A program made the translations under genes and the position numbers. 13,699 nt of DNA from Candidatus Omnitrophota bacterium (GTDB lineage Bacteria > Omnitrophota > Gorgyraeia > Gygaellales > Profunditerraquicolaceae): positions 1 through 13,699 of the forward strand of contig JAUYEC010000124.1 of assembly GCA_030691585.1 (NCBI GenBank), read 5' to 3'. Below are positions 1-6,512 of this stretch, piece after piece (the stretch's first letter is position 1; each line of letters begins with the position of its first letter). A model generated the notes under the pieces. The model ran no database searches and had not been told where the DNA came from. It worked only from the letters and a program-made list of their open reading frames with translations.

Positions 1-623
1 GCCAAAAAATAATTTTCCAGGTCCAAATGATAATCCAGGTGATCCTGGGTCAGGTTAGTAAAGATCGCCGAATGAAAATCTATCCCGCCTGTCCTTTGCT
101 GGTCCAGGGCATGAGAAGAAACCTCCATTACCGCGTAATCAACGGATCCTTTTTGCATCCTGGCCAAAAGAGACTGCAGCTGTATCGGCCCCGGCGTAGT
201 ATTAATGGCAGGCATAACCCTGTCTTTAAAACGGCAATTGATCGTGCCTATTACGGCAGGAGTCCTACCCGCTTCTTTCAAAATCGCTTCAATAAGGTAG
301 GTAACGGTGGTCTTGCCGTTTGTGCCGGTAACACCAACAACCTTAATTTTGCGCGAAGGCCTGCCGTAAAACTCCGCGGCCAACTTTGCCAGCGCCCGGC
401 GCGTATCTTTTACCGTAATAAAACGGACGCCGCGCTCACTTGCCTTATAGCCGCCGGATACAATTATCTTAGCGCCTCTTTTAATCGCCTCCGGGATAAA
501 ATCGCGTCCATCAACAGAAGTACCATTTACCGCCACAAAGATAAAATTATCTTTCACATCTTTGGAATTAGCGGTGATGCCGCGATAACGATGCAACGTA
601 TTAATTAAATCTTTTAACTTCAT
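1..623 (-). CDS. murE: UDP-N-acetylmuramyl-tripeptide synthetase MurE, 3' end cut by window edge
   Basis: Cytoplasmic Mur ligase that adds the third amino acid (usually meso-diaminopimelate or lysine) to UDP-MurNAc-L-Ala-D-Glu in peptidoglycan precursor synthesis. I translated the minus strand from the ATG at 621-623, and about 207 residues are visible. The N-terminal substrate domain includes NTTPGP (about 141-146). The ATP P-loop GVTGTNGKTT is at 97-106, EVSSHAL at 167-173 and FTNLTQDHLDYH at 188-199, all characteristic of MurE. The residues that choose the third amino acid lie in the missing C-terminal half, so the specificity cannot be read. It is the last gene of the dcw run and follows ftsI after 124 nt filled with three palindromes. 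There is no clear Shine-Dalgarno sequence: the nearest palindrome ends 8 nt before the ATG. The family call is secure; only the 3' part is missing. Confidence 0.95.
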   Translation of the reverse strand, partial: MKLKDLINTLHRYRGITANSKDVKDNFIFVAVNGTSVDGRDFIPEAIKRGAKIIVSGGYKASERGVRFITVKDTRRALAKLAAEFYGRPSRKIKVVGVTGTNGKTTVTYLIEAILKEAGRTPAVIGTINCRFKDRVMPAINTTPGPIQLQSLLARMQKGSVDYAVMEVSSHALDQQRTGGIDFHSAIFTNLTQDHLDYHLDLENYFL

Positions 624-631
624 TTTGATTT

Positions 632-662
632 TGTAGGAACAGGTTTAAAACCTGTCCCTACA
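632..662. repeat. TGTAGGG-family palindrome A
   Basis: A 31-bp inverted repeat with arms TGTAGGAACAGGTTT (632-646) and AAACCTGTCCCTACA (648-662). There is one mismatch, at 638. It ends 8 nt before the murE start codon, so in the mRNA it would form a hairpin just upstream of the initiation site. No T-run follows it on either strand, so it is not an intrinsic terminator. Confidence 0.9.
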
Positions 663-671
663 GATTATTCT

Positions 672-701
672 TGTAGGGGCACGGCATGCAGCACCCCTAC
701 A
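672..701. repeat. TGTAGGG-family palindrome B (GCATGC-centred)
   Basis: A 30-bp imperfect inverted repeat starting TGTAGGGGCAC and ending GCACCCCTACA, with the self-complementary centre GCATGC. The outer 8 bp pair perfectly and the inner stem has mismatches. It has the same ends as the other family members but a different core. It lies 9 bp from palindrome A. Confidence 0.85.
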
Positions 702-716
702 GTAAACGTTCGACAG

Positions 717-757
717 GGCTATGTAGGGACAGCATATTATGCTGTCCCTACATAGCC
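717..757. repeat. TGTAGGG-family palindrome C, containing the ftsI stop codon
   Basis: Perfect 19-bp arms (717-735 and 739-757) flank a 3-nt centre. The core is TGTAGGGACAGCAT, and the pairing extends outward by five base pairs beyond the usual TGTAGGG ends. The ftsI stop codon TAG (748-750 read on the minus strand) and the last codons of ftsI fall inside the right arm. Confidence 0.92.
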
Positions 758-2457
758 TTTTCATCTTTGAAGCCGCTCGATAATTGCCTTGACTGCAGAT
801 ACCTGATGGCATCAGCGGCCACGTTCTTAAATACAGGTGCGGCAACCACACCGCCGTAATACGGGTGCGGCTCATCGAGAGTCACCACTATGGTAACCAG
901 CGGGTCATCGCTCGGCGCAAAACCGATAAAAGAACCGACGAATTTGTTATGCGAATAAGTACCGTTGGCCTCGAGTTTCTGCGCGGTCCCGGTTTTTCCG
1001 GCAGCGCTGATACCGGACACCTTGGCTAACTTTCCGGTGCCCTCTTCAATGACACCGACAAGTATTTTTTTTACCCGTTGCGCAGTATCTAATGATATCA
1101 CTTTGCGCACCATCTGGGGGGAATTTTTTTTGATTGTTTCACCGGCGCGGTCGCGTACTTCCTGCACGACATACGGCCGCATCAGCTGGCCGCCGTTAGC
1201 GATAACCGAAATAGCGCTTGCCAATTGCAACACCGTCACACCCACCTCCTGTCCGATGGGAATAGCGGCAATGGACAGCTTTGACCAATACCTTGGCTCC
1301 CTCAACATGCCCGGTATTTCACCGGCCAGGTCTATCCCTGTCTTTGAGCCGAAACCAAAAAGCCGCACGTATTTATACACGATTTCCGGGCCAAGCTTTA
1401 TCGCGACCTTAGTCGTGCCGATATTGCTTGATTCTTCTATGACCTCTTTAAAAGTCAACCAGCCGTGCGGCTGGTGATCGTGCAGGATGTGGCTGGCCAC
1501 GCGCCAGCTGCCGTTTTCGCAAAAAAATCTGTCTGTTTCAGTAACTTTTTTTTCTTCTATGGCGGCAGAGGCGGTCACGATCTTGAATACTGATCCCGGC
1601 TCAAGCAGATCACAGATCACGCGATTGCGCATATGATCTTTGTCGGCCGTGGCAGCGGAATTGAGGTCATAGGTCGGACGGCTGGCCATAGCCAGGATCG
1701 CCCCGGTATGCGGATCCATAACCACTATACTTCCGCCTTTGGCGTGGTAGGTAATATAAGCCTTTTCCAGTTCTCTTTCCGCGATATATTGGATGGTGCT
1801 GTCAATGGTCAGCACCAGGTCATAGCCGTTTTTGGGCAGGACCATCTTCTTCCAAATGTCCAATTTATTCTGGCGGGCATCCCTTAAAAAAACCGCCCAG
1901 CCGGATTCGCCTTTGAGGTATTTATCGTAATCGGCTTCCAGGCCGGCCAGGCCGCTGTTGTCCAGGCCCGCGAAACCGATAACATGAGCCGCAAGATAAT
2001 TATCAGGATAGGAACGCCGGCTCTCTTTTATAAAACCCAGGCCTTTGGCGTTGAGGCTTTTTATTGCCTGCGCTTTATCGTCGGGGATCTTGCGCGCCAG
2101 CCAGATAAATGATTTTTTACGGGAGAGCCTCTCAGCCAGGTAGGTTGAACTTAAATTCAACAGGGAAGAAATCTTGCGGATAGCATAACTCTTATCTTTA
2201 TCCGTCATCTCGTTGGGGGAGGCATATAGCGAATCCGCCGGGATGTTAGCCGCCTCCTGGCGGAGGCTGGAATCATAGATGGTGCCCCTCAAAGGCTCCA
2301 GCTCTACAAAAAAATTATGTTGTTTTTTGGCGATACTGTCCAAGTAGCTTGAGCGGAAGAACTGAATGAAAAGAAGGCGGGCGATACAGAAGGTAAAAAA
2401 GATAATAAAAAATAGAAATACCGCGTCGCTTCTGCGGCGATAGTTGCTTATATACAC
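748..2457 (-). CDS. ftsI: Septal peptidoglycan transpeptidase FtsI (PBP3, class B penicillin-binding protein)
   Basis: Cross-links septal peptidoglycan during division, anchored in the inner membrane with its catalytic domain in the periplasm. The 569-residue product has a basic N-terminus and one membrane segment (about 13-33). The PBP dimerisation region starts with RGTIYD (57-62). The transpeptidase domain carries all three catalytic motifs: SVFK at 289-292 with nucleophile S289, SSN at 343-345, and KTG at 488-490. The length suits FtsI (about 570-590), and no PASTA domains follow. The start is GTG at 2455-2457, because an in-frame TAA lies five codons upstream; the ribosome-binding site is weak (GGAT). 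The final codons (KAM-stop) are formed by palindrome C, so the native C-terminus may have been altered slightly. It sits between ftsL and murE, the standard dcw position. Confidence 0.95.
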   Translation of the reverse strand: MYISNYRRRSDAVFLFFIIFFTFCIARLLFIQFFRSSYLDSIAKKQHNFFVELEPLRGTIYDSSLRQEAANIPADSLYASPNEMTDKDKSYAIRKISSLLNLSSTYLAERLSRKKSFIWLARKIPDDKAQAIKSLNAKGLGFIKESRRSYPDNYLAAHVIGFAGLDNSGLAGLEADYDKYLKGESGWAVFLRDARQNKLDIWKKMVLPKNGYDLVLTIDSTIQYIAERELEKAYITYHAKGGSIVVMDPHTGAILAMASRPTYDLNSAATADKDHMRNRVICDLLEPGSVFKIVTASAAIEEKKVTETDRFFCENGSWRVASHILHDHQPHGWLTFKEVIEESSNIGTTKVAIKLGPEIVYKYVRLFGFGSKTGIDLAGEIPGMLREPRYWSKLSIAAIPIGQEVGVTVLQLASAISVIANGGQLMRPYVVQEVRDRAGETIKKNSPQMVRKVISLDTAQRVKKILVGVIEEGTGKLAKVSGISAAGKTGTAQKLEANGTYSHNKFVGSFIGFAPSDDPLVTIVVTLDEPHPYYGGVVAAPVFKNVAADAIRYLQSRQLSSGFKDEKAM

Positions 2458-2483
2458 AATTATCCGGGGTTACTTAATTTTAA

Positions 2484-2504
2484 GGGCCGCTAAATTTACG
2501 GCCC
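2484..2504. other. Short GC-stem hairpin between ftsL and ftsI
   Basis: GGGCCG (2484-2489) pairs with CGGCCC (2499-2504) around an AT-rich centre containing TAAATTTA. It lies within the 66-nt ftsL-ftsI gap. On the transcribed strand it is followed by TTAAAATTAAG, which is not a proper U-tract, so a terminator is unlikely. It could affect mRNA processing or ftsI translation; no function can be assigned from sequence. Confidence 0.4.
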
Positions 2505-2523
2505 CCAAGATGTGATTAACTCG

Positions 2524-2892
2524 TTAGGGGTTGATCGTCTTTGCCTGGACTTCGCTCTTGACGCTAAAGATCCTGGCCGCCAGTGCCGCGATCGGCTGGG
2601 CCCTTGGCTTCTTAAGCGCGCCCTCTTTATCAGGAGCCAGCCTGACCAGCCGGTAGCTCTCCGGCATCTGGAAATCATTGGACTTGGCGATCTTGCTGCC
2701 GATATAAACCAGAGACCCGTTTCTTTTTATATTGTAACGCAATACGGTATTTTTATCAAGCAAATCCTCGAAAAGACACTGTTTTTTCTGGCCCAGGTAA
2801 GCAAAACGGAAAATCTCGGTCTGCTGGTAGACATAAAGCAGGGATACGCAGGTAACGCAAAAAACCAGGGATAGAAATTTAGACATCTTCAT
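2524..2892 (-). CDS. ftsL: FtsL-like cell division protein
   Basis: Small bitopic membrane protein of 122 residues. It has a short cytoplasmic N-terminus, one hydrophobic segment (about 5-20), and a periplasmic part that begins with a probable coiled coil (YQQTEIFRFAYLGQKKQ and onward). This architecture, the size and the position between rsmH and ftsI match FtsL, which with FtsB and FtsQ links the divisome to septal wall synthesis. FtsL sequences diverge strongly, so the call rests on topology and synteny more than on conserved residues. The start ATG at 2890-2892 is 3 nt after the rsmH stop. It has an AGAGAGG ribosome-binding site about 9 nt upstream, inside the end of rsmH, implying translational coupling. 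The C-terminal 25 or so residues are alanine- and lysine-rich and look unstructured. Confidence 0.8.
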   Translation of the reverse strand: MKMSKFLSLVFCVTCVSLLYVYQQTEIFRFAYLGQKKQCLFEDLLDKNTVLRYNIKRNGSLVYIGSKIAKSNDFQMPESYRLVRLAPDKEGALKKPRAQPIAALAARIFSVKSEVQAKTINP

Positions 2893-2895
2893 GAT

Positions 2896-3795
2896 CTATA
2901 GCCTCTCTGCGACCCGCAATTTACTGCTGCGGCTTTTGGCATTGTCTTTAACCTCCAGCCACCGGGGAACCTGGGGCTTGGCCGTGATTATATCCACGGC
3001 TTCCTCGGAGGAGAGTTTGCGAAAAGCAAATTTTATGGCGCGATCCTCAAGCGAATGAAAAGAAATAACGCAGATCCTGCCGCCTTTTTTAAGAGACAGC
3101 GCGCCTTTTCTAACTGCCGCATCCAGGATCTCAATTTCGGCGTTTACGGCAATGCGCACGGCCTGGAAGGTCCGTGTCGCAGGATGTATCCGCTGATGCC
3201 GGTAGCGATAACGGTACGGAACGGACCTGGCGACGATATCAGCCAGCTGCCGCGTCGTGGATACCGGCTCTTTTTCTCTCTCCTGCACCAAGTGATGCGC
3301 TATGCGGTTATGCCATCTTTCCTGCCCGAAATTCCAGAGCAGCGCGGATATTTCTTCTTCGTTGAGATTATTCACCAGGTCATAGGCCGAGATCCTAGCC
3401 GCGCGGTCCATGCGCATATCCAGCGGCCCTTCTTTCTGGAAACTAAACCCCCTGTCGGCATCTTCCATCTGGAACGAAGAAATACCCAGGTCAAAGAGTA
3501 TGCCGTCTATTTTTTTTGTGCCCAGCCTTTTTAAGAAAACATCCAAGTCCGCGAAATTGCCGTGAATAAAATCGCAGGAGGCTTCAAAGTCCTTCAACCT
3601 GTCGCGGCAGACCTTCAGCGATTCTTCGTCGCGGTCAATGGCGATAAGCCTTCCGCCCGGAGTTATCCTCTCCAGTATTGCCTGAGAGTGGCCGCCTGTT
3701 CCGGCTGTAGCGTCAACAATTACTTTACCAGGGCTTAAATTAAGATAGTCCAAAACTTCTTCCAACATGACGGGTATATGAAATTTTCTTGCCAA
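2896..3795 (-). CDS. rsmH: 16S rRNA (cytosine(1402)-N(4))-methyltransferase RsmH (MraW)
   Basis: SAM-dependent methyltransferase that modifies C1402 in the decoding centre of 16S rRNA. The 299-residue product has family hallmarks in order: HIPVMLEEVL at the N-terminus, the SAM-binding loop DATAGTGGHS (28-37), the acidic DRDEES after strand 2 (about 54-59), GPLDMRMD (123-130), RIHPATRTFQAVRIAVN (202-218), SFHSLEDR (245-252), and a basic SKLRVAERL C-terminus. The conserved HxPVM motif must be included, so the start lies upstream of the first ATG. TTG at 3793-3795 is the best candidate, since an in-frame TAA occurs six codons earlier. A palindromic repeat begins 18 nt upstream of that start. It is the second gene of the mraZ-led operon. 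Confidence 0.95.
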   Translation of the reverse strand: MARKFHIPVMLEEVLDYLNLSPGKVIVDATAGTGGHSQAILERITPGGRLIAIDRDEESLKVCRDRLKDFEASCDFIHGNFADLDVFLKRLGTKKIDGILFDLGISSFQMEDADRGFSFQKEGPLDMRMDRAARISAYDLVNNLNEEEISALLWNFGQERWHNRIAHHLVQEREKEPVSTTRQLADIVARSVPYRYRYRHQRIHPATRTFQAVRIAVNAEIEILDAAVRKGALSLKKGGRICVISFHSLEDRAIKFAFRKLSSEEAVDIITAKPQVPRWLEVKDNAKSRSSKLRVAERL

Positions 3796-3813
3796 CTTTT
3801 CAACAATCTCTTA

Positions 3814-3843
3814 TGTAGGGACAGGTTTTAAACCTGTCCCTAC
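3814..3843. repeat. TGTAGGG-family palindrome D
   Basis: Arms GTAGGGACAGGTTT (3815-3828) and AAACCTGTCCCTAC (3830-3843) pair perfectly around T3829. It lies between the mraZ stop and the rsmH start, 16 nt after the mraZ stop. It is nearly the same sequence as palindrome A. There is no U-tract, so read-through from mraZ into rsmH is expected. Confidence 0.9.
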
Positions 3844-3859
3844 GGTCAATAATGGTTAT

Positions 3860-4300
3860 CTATACTTCTTGTATCATTTTCTCGGCGATCTCTTCGTAAG
3901 ACTGCCGGGAATTTCCGTAAAACTCGAGCCACAGGTCCTTGGCCCAGATCTCGATCCTGTTGGAAACGCCGACGATGACCACGTCTTTTTTTATGCCGGC
4001 AAAATCCTTGAGATACTGCGGCAAGAGTATCCTGCCCTGCCTGTCGGCTGTTGCGTCCATCGCGCCCGAGAAATAAAGACGGTTGAAGGTGCGCGCCTGC
4101 TGTTTGGTAAAAGACAGCGCTTTAAATTTATTTTCCTGCGAGCGCCACTCTTCTTCCGAAAACATGAACAAGCATTTATCCAGGCCGCGAGTAAGAAAAA
4201 ACTTTTCTATAAAATTCGCCTTGGCCGCTTCCCTGAATTTGGCCGGCATGATCAAACGGCCCTTACGATCTATGGAATGCGAAAATTCGCCGTAAAACAC
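3860..4300 (-). CDS. mraZ: Transcriptional regulator MraZ
   Basis: AbrB-like DNA-binding protein that in studied bacteria represses its own dcw operon. The 146-residue product has the two tandem SpoVT/AbrB-type repeats of the family: SHSIDRKGRLIMP (about 7-19) and ATADRQGRILLP (about 83-94), each with the D-x-x-GR signature. The length matches the family (about 145-150). The start is GTG at 4298-4300 with a strong GGGAGGG ribosome-binding site 9 nt upstream. It is the first gene after a consensus-like promoter, with three TGGNN operator boxes between that promoter and the start codon, which supports autoregulation. rsmH, ftsL, ftsI and murE follow on the same strand. Confidence 0.96.
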   Translation of the reverse strand: MFYGEFSHSIDRKGRLIMPAKFREAAKANFIEKFFLTRGLDKCLFMFSEEEWRSQENKFKALSFTKQQARTFNRLYFSGAMDATADRQGRILLPQYLKDFAGIKKDVVIVGVSNRIEIWAKDLWLEFYGNSRQSYEEIAEKMIQEV

Positions 4301-4309
4301 AGTTTAGTA

Positions 4310-4316
4310 CCCTCCC
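4310..4316 (-). promoter_or_regulatory. mraZ ribosome-binding site overlapping the proximal MraZ box
   Basis: GGGAGGG on the minus strand, 9 nt upstream of the GTG start codon. It supports GTG as the true start. Bases 4313-4316 are shared with the start-proximal TGGGA box. Confidence 0.75.
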
Positions 4317-4337
4317 ACTTCACTCCACTTTGACCCA
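4313..4337 (-). promoter_or_regulatory. MraZ operator: three TGGNN boxes at 10-bp spacing
   Basis: On the minus strand the boxes are TGGGT (4333-4337), TGGAG (4323-4327) and TGGGA (4313-4317), separated by exactly 5 nt each. Known MraZ operators, as in Escherichia coli, are TGGGN repeats with 5-nt spacers near their own promoter. The middle box departs at its fourth base. The array lies just downstream of the predicted transcription start, so bound MraZ would block initiation or early elongation. Confidence 0.85.
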
Positions 4338-4349
4338 CAGAGTAACCTG

Positions 4350-4378
4350 AGTATAGTGAAAGCGGGCCATTTTGTCAA
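4350..4378 (-). promoter_or_regulatory. Sigma70-type promoter of the mraZ-dcw operon
   Basis: On the minus strand the -35 is TTGACA (4373-4378, full consensus) and the -10 is TATACT (4350-4355), with a 17-nt spacer. The start of transcription is expected near 4343, giving a 5' leader of about 43 nt that carries the MraZ boxes and the ribosome-binding site. This is the best promoter seen in the window. Confidence 0.88.
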
Positions 4379-4455
4379 GAAAAATATTTTCCTAAGCTGA
4401 TTTAAATCAATTAGTAGTGGCTTAAAACGGGAGGATAACTATATATTGGGGTGTG

Positions 4456-5385
4456 TTAGTGGGGGCAAAACAGGCGGCGGGCAGCAATTGCGTCTCTTTT
4501 TATCTGAGCGGCCAGCTGCGGGATGGAAGCGTATTTTTTTTCGTTGCGGATCCTTTTAATGAAACGGACCTCTATATATCTACCATAGATATTCTTTTTA
4601 AAATCAAAAATATAGACTTCTATATCTTCGCGGGATTCTTGCCGCGGGCAAAAATTCTCTTGTGGATTAAATGTCGGTTTTCTGCCGATGTTACATACGC
4701 CGCGATAAATCTTATCGCCGATAAACACTTGCACCGCGTATACTCCCGACGGCGGGATTATTTCATGATGGGGATTGATGTTAGCGGTAGGAAACCCTAA
4801 TTTTGAACCCAGCGCCCTGCCCCTTACTACCGTTCCCAAAACGCTCACCGGCCGGCCAAGTAAAGAACTTGCGGCAAAGAGTTTTCCGCCTCTGATCAAG
4901 GCGCGGATATGCGTGCTGCTCACCGGCCTGCCGCCTGCTTTAAGCACGCCGAATACTTTTACTCCGAAGCGATACGCGCCGGCTAATTCCTCGAGCATCC
5001 GGTAATCGCCCCGGCCTCCCCTGCCGAAATTGAAATTTCCTCCGACATAAACGTATGCCGGACGGATCAAATCAGCCAGGATGCGCTTAATAAAATACTC
5101 GGCGCTGGTTGCGGCAAAGCGCTTGTTAAAACCTACGACAACGCAGACTTTAATGCCGCATCCGGCGATCAGCCGAAGCCGATGTTCGAGGGAATAGAGA
5201 TGTCCCGCATCCTGCGGGTGCGGCCAGAACGTCATCGCCATGGCCGTGCCGCCGATTCTCTCGGCCTTATTAGCGACAGCGCGCAGTATCTTCTCATGGC
5301 CGCGATGCACGCCGTCAAACACCCCTATCGCCAGCACCGGCTTGCGAAACTTCCTGATTTTATTTATTCCGTGAATGATGATCAT
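4456..5385 (-). CDS. ribF: Bifunctional riboflavin kinase / FAD synthetase RibF
   Basis: Converts riboflavin to FMN and then FMN to FAD in the cytoplasm. From the ATG at 5383-5385 the product is 309 residues. The N-terminal nucleotidyltransferase domain has GVFDGVHRGH (21-30), then TFWPHP and SSTHIR. The C-terminal flavokinase domain has GRALGSKLGFPTAN and CNIGRKPTF, with an acidic EDIEVYIFDF motif further on. The open frame continues 22 codons upstream to 5451, but those codons lie almost wholly in a MITE-like element, and family members start just before the conserved domain, so I chose 5385. A GTG at 5395-5397 is another possible start, and neither has a strong ribosome-binding site. In many bacteria truB lies between nrnA and ribF; here only the inserted element does. 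Confidence 0.93.
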   Translation of the reverse strand: MIIIHGINKIRKFRKPVLAIGVFDGVHRGHEKILRAVANKAERIGGTAMAMTFWPHPQDAGHLYSLEHRLRLIAGCGIKVCVVVGFNKRFAATSAEYFIKRILADLIRPAYVYVGGNFNFGRGGRGDYRMLEELAGAYRFGVKVFGVLKAGGRPVSSTHIRALIRGGKLFAASSLLGRPVSVLGTVVRGRALGSKLGFPTANINPHHEIIPPSGVYAVQVFIGDKIYRGVCNIGRKPTFNPQENFCPRQESREDIEVYIFDFKKNIYGRYIEVRFIKRIRNEKKYASIPQLAAQIKRDAIAARRLFCPH

Positions 5386-5397
5386 ATTATTAGACAC

Positions 5398-5549
5398 GGG
5401 GGACGTTCCCCCAGGTACCACCCTTTCATGCTCTAAGCATTTAATTTGCAATGTGTTATGCAGTAAGTATTTTTACAAATCCCTATTTTATCTATTTGAT
5501 TCTCAATGACTTAGGATTACAAAGGGTGGTACTTCGGGGAACGTCCCCC
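5398..5549. mobile_element. MITE-like element with 29-bp terminal inverted repeats
   Basis: The left end (5398-5426) and right end (5521-5549) are inverted copies matching at 27 of 29 positions. They enclose 94 bp of AT-rich DNA with no plausible gene. Each end holds its own small hairpin: GGGGGA-CGT-TCCCCC at 5398-5412, and GGGGA-ACG-TCCCC at 5536-5548. An internal hairpin ATGCT-CTA-AGCAT is at 5428-5440. This is the structure of a non-autonomous miniature inverted-repeat element. I could not identify a target-site duplication. It borders the nrnA stop codon and lies 12 bp from the ribF ATG. Confidence 0.75.
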
Positions 5550-6512
5550 CTATCGCAGCGCCCGGCGGACCTTGACGAGAACTTTTTTGCGGATGTCGTC
5601 TATCCTGCCGCGGACCGTCGCCCCACTTGCGTTCTTGTGCCCCCCTCCGCCAAAGAACGCGGCGATCGCGTTTACGTCAACCTTGCCCTGTGAACGGAAA
5701 TTGATGCGCACCTCGTTTTTCTCGCCGAGGTTTTCCTTGAATAAGAGTGCCACCTCAGCGCCTTTAACGGCGCGGCCGAAACTCAGCAGCTCCTCGGTGA
5801 GGTCAAAAGATAATTTTTTATTCTTCAAAGCGTTGTGCTTCAACTGGAACCAGATAACCTTGCCTTTTTCATCGCAATGCATATCCGATAACACCCGCAC
5901 CAGAAACTTGGCGTCGCGGCAGGGTATATTTTCGTAAATGCCGCGGTAGGCCTGTGTCACCGAAGCGCCCCGCCGGATCAGATCAGCCGCGGCAACGTGG
6001 GCGGCCACGGTAGTATTGGCGTAACGGAATGATCCGGTATCAGACATTATCCCGGTATACAAACAAATCGCCGCCTCCCTATCAATAGGAATGGACAGCC
6101 TCTTATACAAATGCCAGATCATTTCGCAGGTGGAAGAGGAATACGGCTCAACCCAGTTTACGCTGCCGAATTTATCGTTACTGATGTGATGGTCGATGTT
6201 TATGACCGGCTGGTTATCAATAAGCCGGTACACTTCACCAGTACGCTTCAAGTCCGCGCAATCCACGACCACAAAACAATCAAACTCCGGGCTCTTTGGC
6301 TTATACCTCAAAATATTCTCCACTCCGGGCATAAAAACATATTCCGGCGGCACGGGATCATCGTTGACGATAAAGGCGCGCTTGCCCATTTTTTTTAGAG
6401 CGATACTCACGGCCAGTTCAGCGCCCAAGGCGTCGCCTTCGGGGCTGGTGTGGCAAGAGATCAAAAAATTATTTCTTTCTCTTAGGGCGGCGGCTATTCT
6501 TTTTAGGCTCAT
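5550..6512 (-). CDS. nrnA: DHH-family oligoribonuclease / 3'-phosphoadenosine 5'-phosphate phosphatase (NrnA-like)
   Basis: Metal-dependent DHH/DHHA1 phosphoesterase. Characterised NrnA proteins degrade nano-RNAs and dephosphorylate pAp, though other DHH-DHHA1 members act on cyclic dinucleotide products. From the ATG at 6510-6512 it is 320 residues, with the HTSPEGDA metal motif (21-28), VDCADLKR (83-90), the DHH triad (107-109), DTGSFRY, and the DHHA1 motif GGGGHKNASG (288-297). A longer frame begins at 6578, but its first 22 residues are a basic shadow of the rbfA tail. The ATG at 6512 has an AAAGGA ribosome-binding site 8 nt upstream and the family's usual N-terminus. It overlaps rbfA by 44 nt, so the two are coupled. 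The stop TAG abuts the MITE-like element. Confidence 0.9.
   Translation of the reverse strand: MSLKRIAAALRERNNFLISCHTSPEGDALGAELAVSIALKKMGKRAFIVNDDPVPPEYVFMPGVENILRYKPKSPEFDCFVVVDCADLKRTGEVYRLIDNQPVINIDHHISNDKFGSVNWVEPYSSSTCEMIWHLYKRLSIPIDREAAICLYTGIMSDTGSFRYANTTVAAHVAAADLIRRGASVTQAYRGIYENIPCRDAKFLVRVLSDMHCDEKGKVIWFQLKHNALKNKKLSFDLTEELLSFGRAVKGAEVALLFKENLGEKNEVRINFRSQGKVDVNAIAAFFGGGGHKNASGATVRGRIDDIRKKVLVKVRRALR

Noticed and set aside
27..608. Plus-strand open frame of 193 codons
   Set aside because: It is the complement of murE. The minus strand gives clear MurE motifs, while the plus-strand product is low-quality and basic with no recognisable domain.
632..757. CRISPR-like array of three repeats
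   Set aside because: The units differ in sequence, the gaps (9 and 15 nt) are unequal and too short for spacers, and no cas genes are present.
4386..4455. Terminator or regulator between ribF and the mraZ promoter
   Set aside because: There is only a weak AT-rich imperfect inverted repeat around GATTTAAATC (4399-4408), with no GC stem plus U-tract.
5385..5426. T-box riboswitch upstream of ribF
   Set aside because: On the minus strand the end of the MITE-like element reads AGGGTGGTACC followed by a GGGGGA/TCCCCC-type hairpin, which looks like a T-box antiterminator. The same sequence occurs inverted at the other end of the element, there is no Stem I or specifier loop, no U-tract, and ribF is not an amino-acid gene.
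5386..5451. N-terminal 22-residue extension of RibF
   Set aside because: These codons come from the MITE-like element and precede the conserved domain start. The ATG at 5385 gives the normal family N-terminus.
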